Assembly (NCBI GenBank): GCA_018823745.1
Contig: JAHJHR010000012.1
Coordinates: 1 to 64,000 of the forward strand
Direction of reading: 5' to 3'
Source: Alphaproteobacteria bacterium
Lineage (GTDB): Bacteria > Pseudomonadota > Alphaproteobacteria > Oceanibaculales > Oceanibaculaceae
Length of the DNA stretch: 64,000 nt
The notes beneath the pieces were generated by a model. That model ran no database searches. It was not told where the DNA came from and saw only the letters and a program-made list of their open reading frames with translations. The stretch's first letter is position 1; each line of letters begins with the position of its first letter. Below, one piece after another: positions 12,745 through 21,528 of this stretch. A program made the position numbers and the translations under genes.

Positions 12745-14013
12745 TTATTGCCGCAGGGCGGTGTTGTTCAGCAGCCGCTCGGGATCGAGTGCTATATCGC
12801 GGCGCACCGCGCCGACAGGCCCCAGCGAGGGCGTAACCTTGCCATCGACCACAATATCGAGAGCACCGGCATTGCCGGTCAGCAGCAGAAGCCCGCTGCG
12901 ATTGGGGGCGCGGTAGACATCGCCCTTGCGCAGGATTCGGGTCATCAACACGCTGTCGCCATCTCGGATCTGCACCCAGACCTCGTCGCGGGCCTGAAGC
13001 ACGATCCGGGCACCCGCCGAATTACCGGCCGCATCGGGCGCCGGCGGGGCCGGCAGCGAGGCAACGGCAGTCGGGGCCGGCTGCGGGGCTGCCGGTTGAG
13101 TGGCAGACTGGGCCGGCGGCTGGACCGGTTCAGAAGCCGCGTCCGTGCGCGCCACGGTCAGGGCGGCGTTGGGATCAGCCTCGCCCGAGGCCGTGGAGGG
13201 GGCCGGTGTGGTTTCATCCTCCTCGGCGGCGTCTTCGGCGCGGGCGGTCTCGGCTGGCGCAGAGGGAGCCGAAGCGGCAGAAGGCGTCGTCGGAACAGGC
13301 GTTGATGCCAGCGGTGCGGCAACCGGGGCCGCCGGCTGCGCAGGTGCAGTGGACATCGGCGCAGGCACCGGAGCCGGCAGGACAACAGCGGCGCTGCCGG
13401 GCGCCGGCAGGACCGGCTCTTCCCCGCGCGGTATCGAGGCCACGGCCTCCAGCGCAGAGGAGGTCGGCGCAATTTCAGTCGCGGGCTGCCGGTCGAGCAG
13501 GGCCGCCAGGCGATCCGGCACGGCCGGCACCAGCTCGGCCAGGCCCTTTTCGGTCACCGAGACATAATACCAGGCGCCATAGGCGACCAGCGCCACAAGG
13601 ACGGAGACAAAGAGGATGGCACCGCCGGGAATACGGCCCTCAGGCGGAGGCGAGGGGAAGACCAGTTGCGTGCGCAGCGGCAGGCCGACCGTTTCCGCCT
13701 TGAACTGGTTCACCAGCGCCGTGGAATCCAGCTTAAGCATCTCGGCATAGGTGCGCACGAAACCGATGGCGTAGGTGCGGCCGGGCAAATCGTTGTGGCG
13801 GCCGTCCTCAATCGCCTCAAGATACACCTGCCGGACACGCAGATGCTGCGCGACATCGCGCATCTCGTAGCCCGCAGCAATGCGGGCGCGCTGCAATGTC
13901 GCCCCGATATGGGACGGCGACGCGCCGGACCCGAAGCCCGGTTCGTATTTGCCATCCACGCCGGACACTTCTTCAATGTCCAACATGTTGAGACGTTTGT
14001 TGCTTTTCAGCAC
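12745..14013 (-). CDS. RodZ-like helix-turn-helix membrane protein with DUF4115 domain
   Basis: Resembles RodZ, a bitopic protein linking MreB to the elongation machinery. An N-terminal Xre-type HTH (IGATLQRARIAAG through YLEAIEDGRHNDLPG) is followed by a single membrane segment (AILFVSVLVALVAYGAWYY), a long Pro/Ala-rich periplasmic linker, and a C-terminal DUF4115 beta domain (DEVWVQIRDGDSVLM). GTG at 14013 was chosen because GAGG lies about six bases before it; ATG at 13986 (MLDIEEVSG) is a good alternative and would remove nine residues. The longest frame would start at 14082. It lies between ptsP and ispG, a position often occupied by such HTH proteins in this class. Confidence 0.9.
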   Translation of the reverse strand: MLKSNKRLNMLDIEEVSGVDGKYEPGFGSGASPSHIGATLQRARIAAGYEMRDVAQHLRVRQVYLEAIEDGRHNDLPGRTYAIGFVRTYAEMLKLDSTALVNQFKAETVGLPLRTQLVFPSPPPEGRIPGGAILFVSVLVALVAYGAWYYVSVTEKGLAELVPAVPDRLAALLDRQPATEIAPTSSALEAVASIPRGEEPVLPAPGSAAVVLPAPVPAPMSTAPAQPAAPVAAPLASTPVPTTPSAASAPSAPAETARAEDAAEEDETTPAPSTASGEADPNAALTVARTDAASEPVQPPAQSATQPAAPQPAPTAVASLPAPPAPDAAGNSAGARIVLQARDEVWVQIRDGDSVLMTRILRKGDVYRAPNRSGLLLLTGNAGALDIVVDGKVTPSLGPVGAVRRDIALDPERLLNNTALRQ

Positions 14014-14143
14014 CGCCACCCTCAATCGCTGCGGTAGCCTGTGACGCCAGTCCCCCCGAACCGGAATCAGCAGGAGAATCAATCATCTGCAGAATAGCGC
14101 ACAGAAACCGCATTAGCAATTACTATGCTGCGGCGCGAAATTT

Positions 14144-16453
14144 TCAGGTGAGTACACCGTGATCCCGGGCCAGGGAGCGCAGCTTCTGGCGCAAGGAATG
14201 ATCGGTCGCCTCCAGCAGCCCGCAGACATAGGGGCTGATGGCCGCAATATCGAGGCTGCGCACCATCGTCTTCACCGGCCCGATGGCCGCCGGGTTCATC
14301 GAAAGCCGCCGGTAACCCAGCGCCAGCAGCGTCATCGCCTCCAGCGGCCGGCCCGCCATCTCGCCGCAGACGGTGATCGGCTTGCCCGCCTGATTGGCCT
14401 TGTGCGCCAGCATGTGCAGCAGCTTCAGCATGGCCGGCGCCAGCGTATCGAAGCGATCCGCCATGGTCGGGCTGCCGCGGTCGCTGGCGAACAGGAACTG
14501 CATCAGATCATTGCTGCCAACGGACAGGAAATCGACCCGTTGCAGCACCTGGTCGATCTGCCAGCACAGCGACGGCACCTCGATCATGACGCCAACCGAC
14601 AACGGCGCCGGCACCGCGCCGCCCCGCGCCTCCTCGCGCGCTACCTCCAGCCGCAACACCGCCAAAGCGATATCCAGCTCAGCCACTTCGGAGACCATGG
14701 GGAACATGATCGACAGTGGCCGGCCGGCGGCGGCCCGGATCATGCCGCGCAGCTGCTGGCGCAGCATCGCCGGGCGATCGACCGAAATGCGGATCGCCCG
14801 CCAACCCATCGCCGGGTTCTCGTCATCGTCATAGCTGAAATAGGGCAGCCTCTTGTCGCCGCCGACATCCAGGGTGCGAAACACCACCGGCCGGCCACCG
14901 ACCCGGTCGAGGACCCGCTGGTAGATATCGATCTGGCTGGCAAGATCAGGATAGGCCGAGCGGATCATGAACGGGATTTCGGTGCGGTACAGCCCGACGC
15001 CAGCGGCTCCGGTCTCGTCGACATGCGACAGATCTGCCAGCATGCCGGCATTCAGCAGCAGCGACACATCCGTCCCGTCCACTGTCGTTGCCGGCAGATG
15101 GCGCATCGCGGCAAAGGATTCCTGGCGCTGCTGGCGCGCCACGATGGCGGTGGCGAAATGCTCCATGACATCGTCGCCGGGCCGCACCATGACGAGGCCG
15201 TTATCGCCATCGACGATGATCTGATCGCCCGATTCCACCTTCGCCAGGATGCCCGAGACACGGCCAACGACCGGAATGTCCAGCGCCCGCGCAACGATGG
15301 CGACATGCGAGGTGGCGGAGCCTTCCTCCAGCACCAGCGCGCGCAGGGTCGTGCGGTCATAATCCAGCAGTTCCGCCGGCCCCATGGAGCGGGCGATCAG
15401 GATTGCGTCGCTCGGCGGCATCTCGACCAGCAGATCGACATCGCCGGACAGATGCTGCAGCAGCCGGGCCGCCAGATCGTCCAGGTCGAGCAGTCTTTCG
15501 CGCAGATACGCATCGGTCACCTGGGCCATGCGGGCGCGGGTGTCGTTCTGCACCTTCTGCACCGCCGCCTCGGCTGTCAGGCCGGTCTTGATCGCCTCGG
15601 CAATGCGGCCGATCCAGCCGCGATCCTCGGCGAACATGCGGTAGGTTTCCAGAATGTCGCGATGCTCGCCCTCGCGGTCGACCGCGTCGATCATCTGGTC
15701 GATGGCCGATTGCATGCCGGCCAGCGCCGCCCGGAAGCGCAGGATTTCCTCATCGGCATCCTCGGCGACCACCTTGCGGATGATGACCCGGCGCTGATGC
15801 AGCACGGCATGGCCAATGCCCAGCCCGCCATTGATGCGCACGCCTTCCAGCCGCGAGGGCAGCATGGCATTGCCCTCGGTCGCCAGCATCTCGGCCGGCT
15901 TGATCAGCTCGCCCGTGGCGACCAGCTCGGCCAGCACCATGGCGATGGTCTCGAGATGCTCGATCTCCTCCTCGGCGTATTGCCGGCGGGTCTTGTTCTG
16001 CACCACCAGCACGCCCAGCACCCGGCCGGAACGCAGGATCGGCACGCCCATCAGCGAGGCATAGGCCTCCTCGCCGGTTTCCGGGCGATAGGCGAATTGC
16101 GGATGCGCCTGGGCATCGGCCAGCGCCAGCGCCCTTGCATGGGCGCCGATATCGCCGACCAGACCCTCGCCGACGCGCAGGCGGGTCTGGTGCACCGCTT
16201 CGGGCTTCAGCCCCTCGGTGGCGAAGAGTTCCAGCATGTCGCCGGCGCGCTTGATATAGACCGAGCAGACCTCGGCCACCATATCTGCGGCGATCACCTT
16301 GACGACCTGTTCAAGGCGGTGCTGCGCGCTGCCCGGCCCGGCCATGACATCGCGCAGCCGCTTCAGCATCTGACGCGGCTGGGGACGAAAATTTGCGGCT
16401 GACATCAGCGCAGGGTCCCGGGCCGGCTCGGCTTGTGGAGGGTATTCTGCCAT
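14144..16453 (-). CDS. ptsP: PtsP: enzyme I of the nitrogen phosphotransferase system, with GAF domain
   Basis: Phosphoenolpyruvate-protein phosphotransferase (EI-Ntr, 769 aa) that passes phosphate from PEP to NPr and on to EIIA-Ntr, a regulatory rather than sugar-transporting relay. In order: an N-terminal GAF domain (about residues 40-170, sensing nitrogen metabolites in studied members), the NPr-binding helical domain, the phospho-histidine domain with active His in GSATSHVAIVARAL, and the PEP-binding TIM barrel (GVMIEVPSL; SVGSNDLMQF). The catalytic cysteine region is VCGEMAGRP. It lies downstream of lysC, the common alphaproteobacterial order. Confidence 0.97.
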   Translation of the reverse strand: MAEYPPQAEPARDPALMSAANFRPQPRQMLKRLRDVMAGPGSAQHRLEQVVKVIAADMVAEVCSVYIKRAGDMLELFATEGLKPEAVHQTRLRVGEGLVGDIGAHARALALADAQAHPQFAYRPETGEEAYASLMGVPILRSGRVLGVLVVQNKTRRQYAEEEIEHLETIAMVLAELVATGELIKPAEMLATEGNAMLPSRLEGVRINGGLGIGHAVLHQRRVIIRKVVAEDADEEILRFRAALAGMQSAIDQMIDAVDREGEHRDILETYRMFAEDRGWIGRIAEAIKTGLTAEAAVQKVQNDTRARMAQVTDAYLRERLLDLDDLAARLLQHLSGDVDLLVEMPPSDAILIARSMGPAELLDYDRTTLRALVLEEGSATSHVAIVARALDIPVVGRVSGILAKVESGDQIIVDGDNGLVMVRPGDDVMEHFATAIVARQQRQESFAAMRHLPATTVDGTDVSLLLNAGMLADLSHVDETGAAGVGLYRTEIPFMIRSAYPDLASQIDIYQRVLDRVGGRPVVFRTLDVGGDKRLPYFSYDDDENPAMGWRAIRISVDRPAMLRQQLRGMIRAAAGRPLSIMFPMVSEVAELDIALAVLRLEVAREEARGGAVPAPLSVGVMIEVPSLCWQIDQVLQRVDFLSVGSNDLMQFLFASDRGSPTMADRFDTLAPAMLKLLHMLAHKANQAGKPITVCGEMAGRPLEAMTLLALGYRRLSMNPAAIGPVKTMVRSLDIAAISPYVCGLLEATDHSLRQKLRSLARDHGVLT

Positions 16454-16532
16454 CGGACCGCCATACCCGCATGACGACAGGCCTGCCGGATGGCAGTGCC
16501 TTTCGTCATGCGGAGGGCGGTGTGGATCATCG

Positions 16533-17753
16533 TCAGGCGGCGTCCAGCCCGTAGGCGGTGTGCAGCGCGCGCAGGGCGAGCTCGGTATATTCCTCGTTGA
16601 TCAGCACGCTGATCTTGATCTCCGAGGTGGAGATGACCTGGATGTTGATGCCACGCTCGGCCAGCGTCTTGAACATGGTCTGGGCCACGCCGGCATGGCT
16701 GCGCATGCCGACGCCGATGACCGAGATCTTGACCACATTCGGGTCCGGCGTGATCGCCTTGTAGTCCAGATCGGCCTTGCGCGATTCCAGCACCTGCACG
16801 GTGCGGTCCAGATCGGCCTTGGTGACGGTGAAGGTCAAATCAGTCGACTTGCCGTCCTCCGACACGTTCTGGACGATCATGTCGACATTGATTGCCGCAT
16901 CGGCCAGCGGCCCGAAAATGCCGGCGGCGATGCCCGGCCGGTCGGCCACCTTCACCAGAGTGATCTTCGCCTCGTCCTTCGAATAGGCGATGCCGCTGAC
17001 GACTTGCTGTTCCACGATTTCTTCCTCGTCGACTACCATGGTGCCGGGCATGTCCACGAAGCTGGACAGTACCTGGACACGAACCCCGTGATTCATCGCC
17101 AGCTCGACCGAGCGGGTCTGCAGGACTTTGGCCCCGAGCGACGCCATTTCAAGCATCTCTTCATAGGTGATCTTATCCAGCTTGCGCGCTTTCGTCACGA
17201 TGCGCGGATCGCTGGTATAAACCCCGTCCACATCGGTGAAGATGTCGCAGCGATCGGCATGCAGTGCCGCCGCCAGCGCCACGGCCGAGGTATCCGACCC
17301 GCCGCGCCCCAGCGTGGTGATGCGGTTATCCGGCCCCAGACCCTGGAAGCCGGCCAGAACCGGGAACTGGCCGTCCTTCATGCGCTTGATCAGATCATCG
17401 GTATCGATGCCCAGGATGCGGGCCTTGCTGTGCACGCCATCGGTGCGCAGCGGAATCTGCCAGCCCAGCCAGGAGCGCGCATTCACGCCGATGGCCTGCA
17501 GGGCCAGCGCGGTCAGCCCGGCGGTCACCTGCTCGCCGGCAGCGACGACGGTGTCGTATTCGCGCGCATCATGCAGCAATGAGGCTTCGCGGGTGAAGGC
17601 GACCAGTTTGTTGGTCTCGCCCGACATGGCGGAAACCACAACGGCAACCTCATTGCCGGCGTCCACCTCGCGCTTCACGCGCTCGGCCACCGCTTTGATT
17701 CTGGTCATATCGGCGACAGAGGTGCCGCCAAACTTCATCACGATACGCGCCAT
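16533..17753 (-). CDS. lysC: Aspartate kinase
   Basis: First enzyme of the aspartate pathway to lysine, threonine, methionine and diaminopimelate. The kinase domain starts MARIVMKFGGTSVAD, contains the conserved KFGGTS nucleotide motif and FTDVDGVYTSDPR, and is followed by two ACT domains for allosteric feedback (one around VADRPGIAAGIF, one around SVIGVGMRSHAGVA). The longest frame starts at 17975, but ATG at 17753 is the family start and gives the usual 406 aa. Divergent from ubiG with about 165 bp between starts. No lysine riboswitch was recognised in that gap. Confidence 0.97.
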   Translation of the reverse strand: MARIVMKFGGTSVADMTRIKAVAERVKREVDAGNEVAVVVSAMSGETNKLVAFTREASLLHDAREYDTVVAAGEQVTAGLTALALQAIGVNARSWLGWQIPLRTDGVHSKARILGIDTDDLIKRMKDGQFPVLAGFQGLGPDNRITTLGRGGSDTSAVALAAALHADRCDIFTDVDGVYTSDPRIVTKARKLDKITYEEMLEMASLGAKVLQTRSVELAMNHGVRVQVLSSFVDMPGTMVVDEEEIVEQQVVSGIAYSKDEAKITLVKVADRPGIAAGIFGPLADAAINVDMIVQNVSEDGKSTDLTFTVTKADLDRTVQVLESRKADLDYKAITPDPNVVKISVIGVGMRSHAGVAQTMFKTLAERGINIQVISTSEIKISVLINEEYTELALRALHTAYGLDAA

Positions 17754-17917
17754 CACAGCCCCTTCGGCCAAGTCACAGGCGCCCCGATTACCGAAAGACA
17801 GGTTGCCGGGCGCAAGCCGGGCCAATACATACTCTGAGGGTTGTGTTCGGGGCAAGGCTGCCGGACTCGCCTTCCTCGACCTTTTTGACCCTCGACCTTT
17901 TTGACAGGGGCGCCGCG

Positions 17918-18649
17918 ATGAACACCACCGTCGATCCGCAGGAGATCGCCCAGTTCGCCGCCATTGCCGATGCATGGTGGGATCCCGATGGCGCGTTCCG
18001 GCCGCTGCACCGGCTGAACCCGGTGCGGCTGGGCTATATCCGCGACCGGCTCTGCGCGCATTTCGGGCTGGATGCCGAGGCGCAGAAACCGCTGTCCGGC
18101 CTGCGCCTCGTCGATGTTGGCTGCGGCGGCGGGCTGCTCTGCGAGCCGCTGACCCGGATGGGCGCCACCGTCACCGGCATCGACGCCGCCGCCGAGGGCA
18201 TTGCCGCCGCGCAGGCGCATGCCGAGACGGTCGGGCTGGAGATCGACTACCGCGCCACCACCGCCGAGGCGATGGTCGAGGCCGGCGAATCCTTCGACGC
18301 CGTGATCTCCATGGAAGTGCTGGAGCATGTCTCGGATGTCGGCGCCTTTCTGGGCGCCTGCCGCGACCTGACCCGGCCCGGTGGCGCGCTGGCACTCTCG
18401 ACGCTGAACCGGACGCCAAAATCCTATCTGATGGCCATCATCGGGGCGGAATATGTCCTGCGCTGGCTGCCGCGCGGCACGCATGACTGGAAGAAATTCA
18501 TCCGTCCTTCGGAACTGGCCGCTGCCTTGCGCCGGCAGGGGCTGGAGTTGGGTGACCTGACCGGCATCGAGTACAGCCCGGTTACCGACCGTTTTTCCGC
18601 CGGTCCGAAGCTGGAGGTGAACTACATGGCCTTCGCGACACGGCCGTGA
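17918..18649 (+). CDS. ubiG: Ubiquinone biosynthesis O-methyltransferase UbiG
   Basis: SAM-dependent enzyme making both O-methylations of ubiquinone, on 2-polyprenyl-6-hydroxyphenol and on demethylubiquinol. Family markers include IADAWWDPDGAFRPLHRLNPVRL at the N-terminus (tryptophan-rich, diagnostic), SAM motif I VDVGCGGGLL, and the late block STLNRTPKSY. ATG at 17918 with AGGGG eight bases upstream gives 243 aa, the normal size; the frame is open further upstream but without family resemblance. Divergent from lysC and overlapping the next methyltransferase by four bases (GTGA). Confidence 0.96.
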   Translation: MNTTVDPQEIAQFAAIADAWWDPDGAFRPLHRLNPVRLGYIRDRLCAHFGLDAEAQKPLSGLRLVDVGCGGGLLCEPLTRMGATVTGIDAAAEGIAAAQAHAETVGLEIDYRATTAEAMVEAGESFDAVISMEVLEHVSDVGAFLGACRDLTRPGGALALSTLNRTPKSYLMAIIGAEYVLRWLPRGTHDWKKFIRPSELAAALRRQGLELGDLTGIEYSPVTDRFSAGPKLEVNYMAFATRP

Positions 18650-19377
18650 CCCAGAACATCTACGACGATCCCGGCTTCTTCGCCGGTTACAGCCAGCTGC
18701 CGCGCTCCGTGCATGGGCTGGAGGCGGCACCGGAATGGCCGACCCTGCAGGCGCAGCTGCCCGATCTCAAGGGGCTGCGTGTGCTCGATCTGGGCTGTGG
18801 CTTTGGCTGGTTCTGCCGCTGGGCAGCACAGCAGGGGGCGGCCTCGGTGCACGGCGTCGATGTTTCGGAGCGCATGCTGGACCGCGCCCGCGGCGAGACG
18901 GCGGAACCGGTGGTTACCTACGCCCGTGCTGATCTGGAGGGTTTCGAGATTGCACCGGGCAGCATCGACCTCGCCTATAGCTCGCTGGCCTTCCACTATC
19001 TGGAGACTCTGGGCGGGCTGCTGAAAACCGTGCAGGCGGCGCTGGTTCCGGGCGGCCGGATCGTCTTTTCGGTCGAGCACCCGATCCTCACCGCGCCGTC
19101 CCCTGCTGGCTGGACAGAAAGCGCCGCCGGCGGGCCAGTCTGGCCGGTAAATCGCTATCTGGCGGAAGGGCCGCGTAGCACCGACTGGCTGGCCGAGGGC
19201 GTGGTGAAGCAGCACCGCACCATCGGCACCTATATCCGCCTGCTGACCGAGGCCGGCTTTACGCTACGCTGGCTGGAGGAATGGGGGCCGAGCGCCGCTC
19301 AGATCGCCGAGCATCCCGACTGGGCGAAGGAGCGAGAGCGCCCCGCCTTCCTGCTGATCGCCGCCGACCGGCCCTAA
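18646..19377 (+). CDS. Class I SAM-dependent methyltransferase
   Basis: A Rossmann-fold methyltransferase of 243 aa with motif I VLDLGCGFGWFCRWAA, an acidic motif II (VHGVDVSERML) and post-motif LAYSSLAFHYLE. It resembles the generic Methyltransf_11 group whose members begin TQNIYDDPGFF followed by a GYSQLPRS segment; substrates in this group are mostly unknown. GTG start overlaps the ubiG stop (GTGA), suggesting translational coupling, but that does not prove a role in quinone synthesis. It converges on the TetR gene with a four-base overlap. Confidence 0.9.
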   Translation: MTQNIYDDPGFFAGYSQLPRSVHGLEAAPEWPTLQAQLPDLKGLRVLDLGCGFGWFCRWAAQQGAASVHGVDVSERMLDRARGETAEPVVTYARADLEGFEIAPGSIDLAYSSLAFHYLETLGGLLKTVQAALVPGGRIVFSVEHPILTAPSPAGWTESAAGGPVWPVNRYLAEGPRSTDWLAEGVVKQHRTIGTYIRLLTEAGFTLRWLEEWGPSAAQIAEHPDWAKERERPAFLLIAADRP

Positions 19378-19964
19378 CGCCGCAACCCGTCGAGCAGGCG
19401 GGCAATCACCATCCCGGCCTCCCGCCGCGCCTCCTGCGGATTATCGGCACCGGCGATCATCAGCGCCGCCTCGTCCAGCGCGCCGGACAGGGCATGCGCC
19501 AAAGCGCGGGGCGGCAGCGCGACGATATCGCCCTGGGCCACCGCCGCCTCCACCCCTTCGACCAGGCTGCGCAGGGCATGGCGGGCATCGACCTCCCGCC
19601 AGCCGCGCCAGCCCAGCACCGACGGCGCGTCCACCAGCAGGATGCGGCACAAGGCGGGGTCGAGATAGGCATCCAGAAAGGCGACGCAGCCGGCCTGCAC
19701 CTGATCCCAGGCGCGATCCCCTGCCTGACCGGCCGCCGCATCGATGCGCGCCGCCACCTCCCCCTGCAGCCGCTCCACCAGCGCCGCGAACAGCCCCTGC
19801 TTGTCGCTGAAGTGATGGTAGAGCGCACCCCGGCTGACGCCGGCCTCCTGCACCAGATCTTCCAGCGCCGTCTCGGCATAGCCTCGCGCGGCAAAGTGCC
19901 GGTGGGCGGTTTCCAGAAGGGCGGCCCGGGTGGCCGCCGTCCGGTCGGGATTGCTGCGTCGCAT
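19374..19964 (-). CDS. TetR/AcrR-family transcriptional regulator
   Basis: One-component repressor of 196 aa. The N-terminal HTH (TRAALLETAHRHFAARGY, then LVQEAGVSRGALYHHFSDKQGL) is typical TetR; the C-terminal ligand domain resembles the group whose members have a segment like SVLGWRGWREVDAR. ATG at 19964 has AGAGGG about seven bases upstream; a TTG at 19982 would extend it. The start faces the VOC gene across a perfect palindrome (19988-20004), so the pair is probably regulator and target, with autoregulation. Confidence 0.93.
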   Translation of the reverse strand: MRRSNPDRTAATRAALLETAHRHFAARGYAETALEDLVQEAGVSRGALYHHFSDKQGLFAALVERLQGEVAARIDAAAGQAGDRAWDQVQAGCVAFLDAYLDPALCRILLVDAPSVLGWRGWREVDARHALRSLVEGVEAAVAQGDIVALPPRALAHALSGALDEAALMIAGADNPQEARREAGMVIARLLDGLRR

Positions 19965-19987
19965 GAAATGCCCTCTTGTCAATAAAC

Positions 19988-20004
19988 AAACATACTGTAT
20001 GTTT
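19988..20004. promoter_or_regulatory. Perfect palindrome, likely TetR operator
   Basis: AAACATAC and GTATGTTT form an exact eight-base inverted repeat around one central T, in the 70 bp between the divergent TetR and VOC genes. Shape and position are those of a TetR-family operator controlling both promoters. The surrounding sequence is AT-rich, unlike the window, and a TTGACA reading toward the TetR gene abuts it. Confidence 0.8.
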
Positions 20005-20035
20005 ATTTTATCGCTCTGACCAGAGGAGAGTACAG

Positions 20036-20482
20036 ATGCGCATCGCTTTGCTCACCCCCGTCATCGTCACGCCGTCCATCACGGCGTCCCGCGATTTCTA
20101 TGTGTGGCATCTGGGGTTCCGCACCGTGTTCGAGAATGACTGGTACATACATCTGCACGGCGGCGGCGATCCGCACACGGTGGAGATGGGCTTCATGCTG
20201 CCGGATTTGCCGGAGCAGCACCCCGCCTTTCGCCCGGCCACGAATGGCGCCGGCCTGATCCTGAATGTCGATGTCGAGGATGCGTCGGCGGAGTTTGCCC
20301 GATTCCAGGCGGAAGGCCTCGCCTTCATCGAACCGCTGCGCGACGAGCCCTGGGGCGAGCGTCACTTTACGCTGCACGACCCGGCGGGACTCGTGGTGAA
20401 CATCACGCAGAAGATCGAGATGCGGGCCGATTTCGCGGCCCAGGCGCTGGACCCGGCGATTACGGGGCCGACGGGAGGCTAG
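20036..20482 (+). CDS. VOC (glyoxalase/bleomycin-resistance-like) family protein
   Basis: Single-domain vicinal-oxygen-chelate protein of 148 aa. The first beta-alpha-beta module is seen as TPVIVTPSITASRDFYVWHL and the second around LILNVDVEDAS through HFTLHDPAGLVVNI, the usual C-terminal DPxG signature of the fold. Members may be dioxygenases, isomerases or antibiotic-binding proteins, and nothing in the sequence decides which. ATG at 20036 has GAGGAGAG about eight bases upstream. The divergent TetR gene and palindrome point to inducible expression. Overlaps the DUF1178 gene end by four bases. Confidence 0.92.
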   Translation: MRIALLTPVIVTPSITASRDFYVWHLGFRTVFENDWYIHLHGGGDPHTVEMGFMLPDLPEQHPAFRPATNGAGLILNVDVEDASAEFARFQAEGLAFIEPLRDEPWGERHFTLHDPAGLVVNITQKIEMRADFAAQALDPAITGPTGG

Positions 20483-20907
20483 TTCTTCGCCGTCGGCACC
20501 CAGGGGATGGCGGCGAACTCGATACCTTCCTCGTGCAGTTCGCGGGCATCCTCAGCCGAGGTCTCGCCATAGATGTTGCGGCTGTCGGTCTCACCGTAAT
20601 GGATCTTGCGGGCTTCCTCGGCAAAGGCCGGGCCGACATAATCGGCATTGGCCTCGATCTGCCGGCGCAATTCGCGCAGCTGGCGCAGTTGCTCGCCGGC
20701 CAGGGCCATCGCCTGGGAAGGGGCGTCATCCGTTTTGGCGGCACTCTTGCCGATGGCCGGAGCCATCAGCTGCTTTTCAACCGTTGCGCTGCCGCAGACC
20801 GGACAGGATACCGCCCCGGTCGCCGACAGGCTGTCATAGGCAGCGCTGTCCCGGAACCAGGAATCGAAGCTGTGGCTCTTGTCGCACTGAAGCTGGTACC
20901 GGATCAT
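20479..20907 (-). CDS. DUF1178 family protein
   Basis: Small conserved alphaproteobacterial protein (142 aa) of unknown function. It starts MIRYQLQC and has a zinc-ribbon-like pattern: Cys in LQCDKSHSFD and a CPVCG knuckle about 30 residues later. The C-terminus is conserved in the family around GPAFAEEARKIHYGE and the end WVPTAKN. ATG at 20907 corresponds to the family start; the longer frame to 21009 is not supported. In related genomes DUF1178 neighbours the nitrilase-family gene and glutaredoxin, as here, although here a methyltransferase intervenes. Confidence 0.93.
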   Translation of the reverse strand: MIRYQLQCDKSHSFDSWFRDSAAYDSLSATGAVSCPVCGSATVEKQLMAPAIGKSAAKTDDAPSQAMALAGEQLRQLRELRRQIEANADYVGPAFAEEARKIHYGETDSRNIYGETSAEDARELHEEGIEFAAIPWVPTAKN

Positions 20908-21000
20908 GGCCTTTACTGGCTCTAAGAGGAATAAATGACGCGCCCTGTATTTTGGGCTGTCATCCATCTGAAACAAGTAGACACCGGGAGGCAAGCGGCA

Positions 21001-21525
21001 ATGGCGCATGCGCCGACAGATATCCCCTCAGCCTGGGTCGAGCGGTTTGCGGCACTGGTGCCGGCGGGTGGCACGGTGCTGGATGTCGCGGCTGGCGGCG
21101 GGCGGCACAGCCGGCTGTTCCGCCGCCTCGGCCATCCGGTTGTCGCCCTTGACCGCGACATAACCGGCATGGCCGCTCTGGCAACCGATCCGGAAGCCGA
21201 GATCGTCTCGGTCGATCTGGAGGACGGCTCCCCCTGGCCCTATCGCGGCGAGCATTTCGCCGGGGTGGTGGTGACGAATTATCTCTGGCGGCCGCTGCTG
21301 CCCGACCTCATCGCCTCGGTCGGCCCCGGCGGCGTGCTGATCTACGAGACCTTCGCCCTCGGCAATGAGCGCTTCGGCAAGCCCAGCAACCCGGATTTCC
21401 TGCTCCGCCCCGGCGAATTGCTGGACGCCGTGCGCGGAGATTTGCGAATCATCGCCTATGAGGATGTCGAAGTCACGCAGCCGAAACCGGCCATGGTCCA
21501 GCGCATCGCAGCGGTGAGGGGATAG
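21001..21525 (+). CDS. Small class I SAM-dependent methyltransferase (TehB-like)
   Basis: A 174-aa Rossmann methyltransferase with motif I VLDVAAGGGRHSRLF, motif II PVVALDRDITGM and the central VVVTNYLWRPLLPDL strand. It resembles the TehB/UbiE-like small methyltransferases whose substrate is unknown. ATG at 21001 is preceded by GGGAGG at about nine bases, better than ATG at 20935. It is divergent from DUF1178 and converges with the nitrilase-family gene three bases away, interrupting the usual DUF1178-nitrilase adjacency. Confidence 0.88.
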   Translation: MAHAPTDIPSAWVERFAALVPAGGTVLDVAAGGGRHSRLFRRLGHPVVALDRDITGMAALATDPEAEIVSVDLEDGSPWPYRGEHFAGVVVTNYLWRPLLPDLIASVGPGGVLIYETFALGNERFGKPSNPDFLLRPGELLDAVRGDLRIIAYEDVEVTQPKPAMVQRIAAVRG

Positions 21526-21528
21526 AAC

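Noticed and set aside
14159..16402. Open frame of 747 codons on the plus strand
   Set aside because: Antisense shadow of ptsP, rich in His, Gln, Arg and Asp as expected from complementing alphaproteobacterial codons.
17754..17917. Lysine riboswitch upstream of lysC
   Set aside because: No conserved L-box core or long paired leader can be found in the 165-bp divergent gap.
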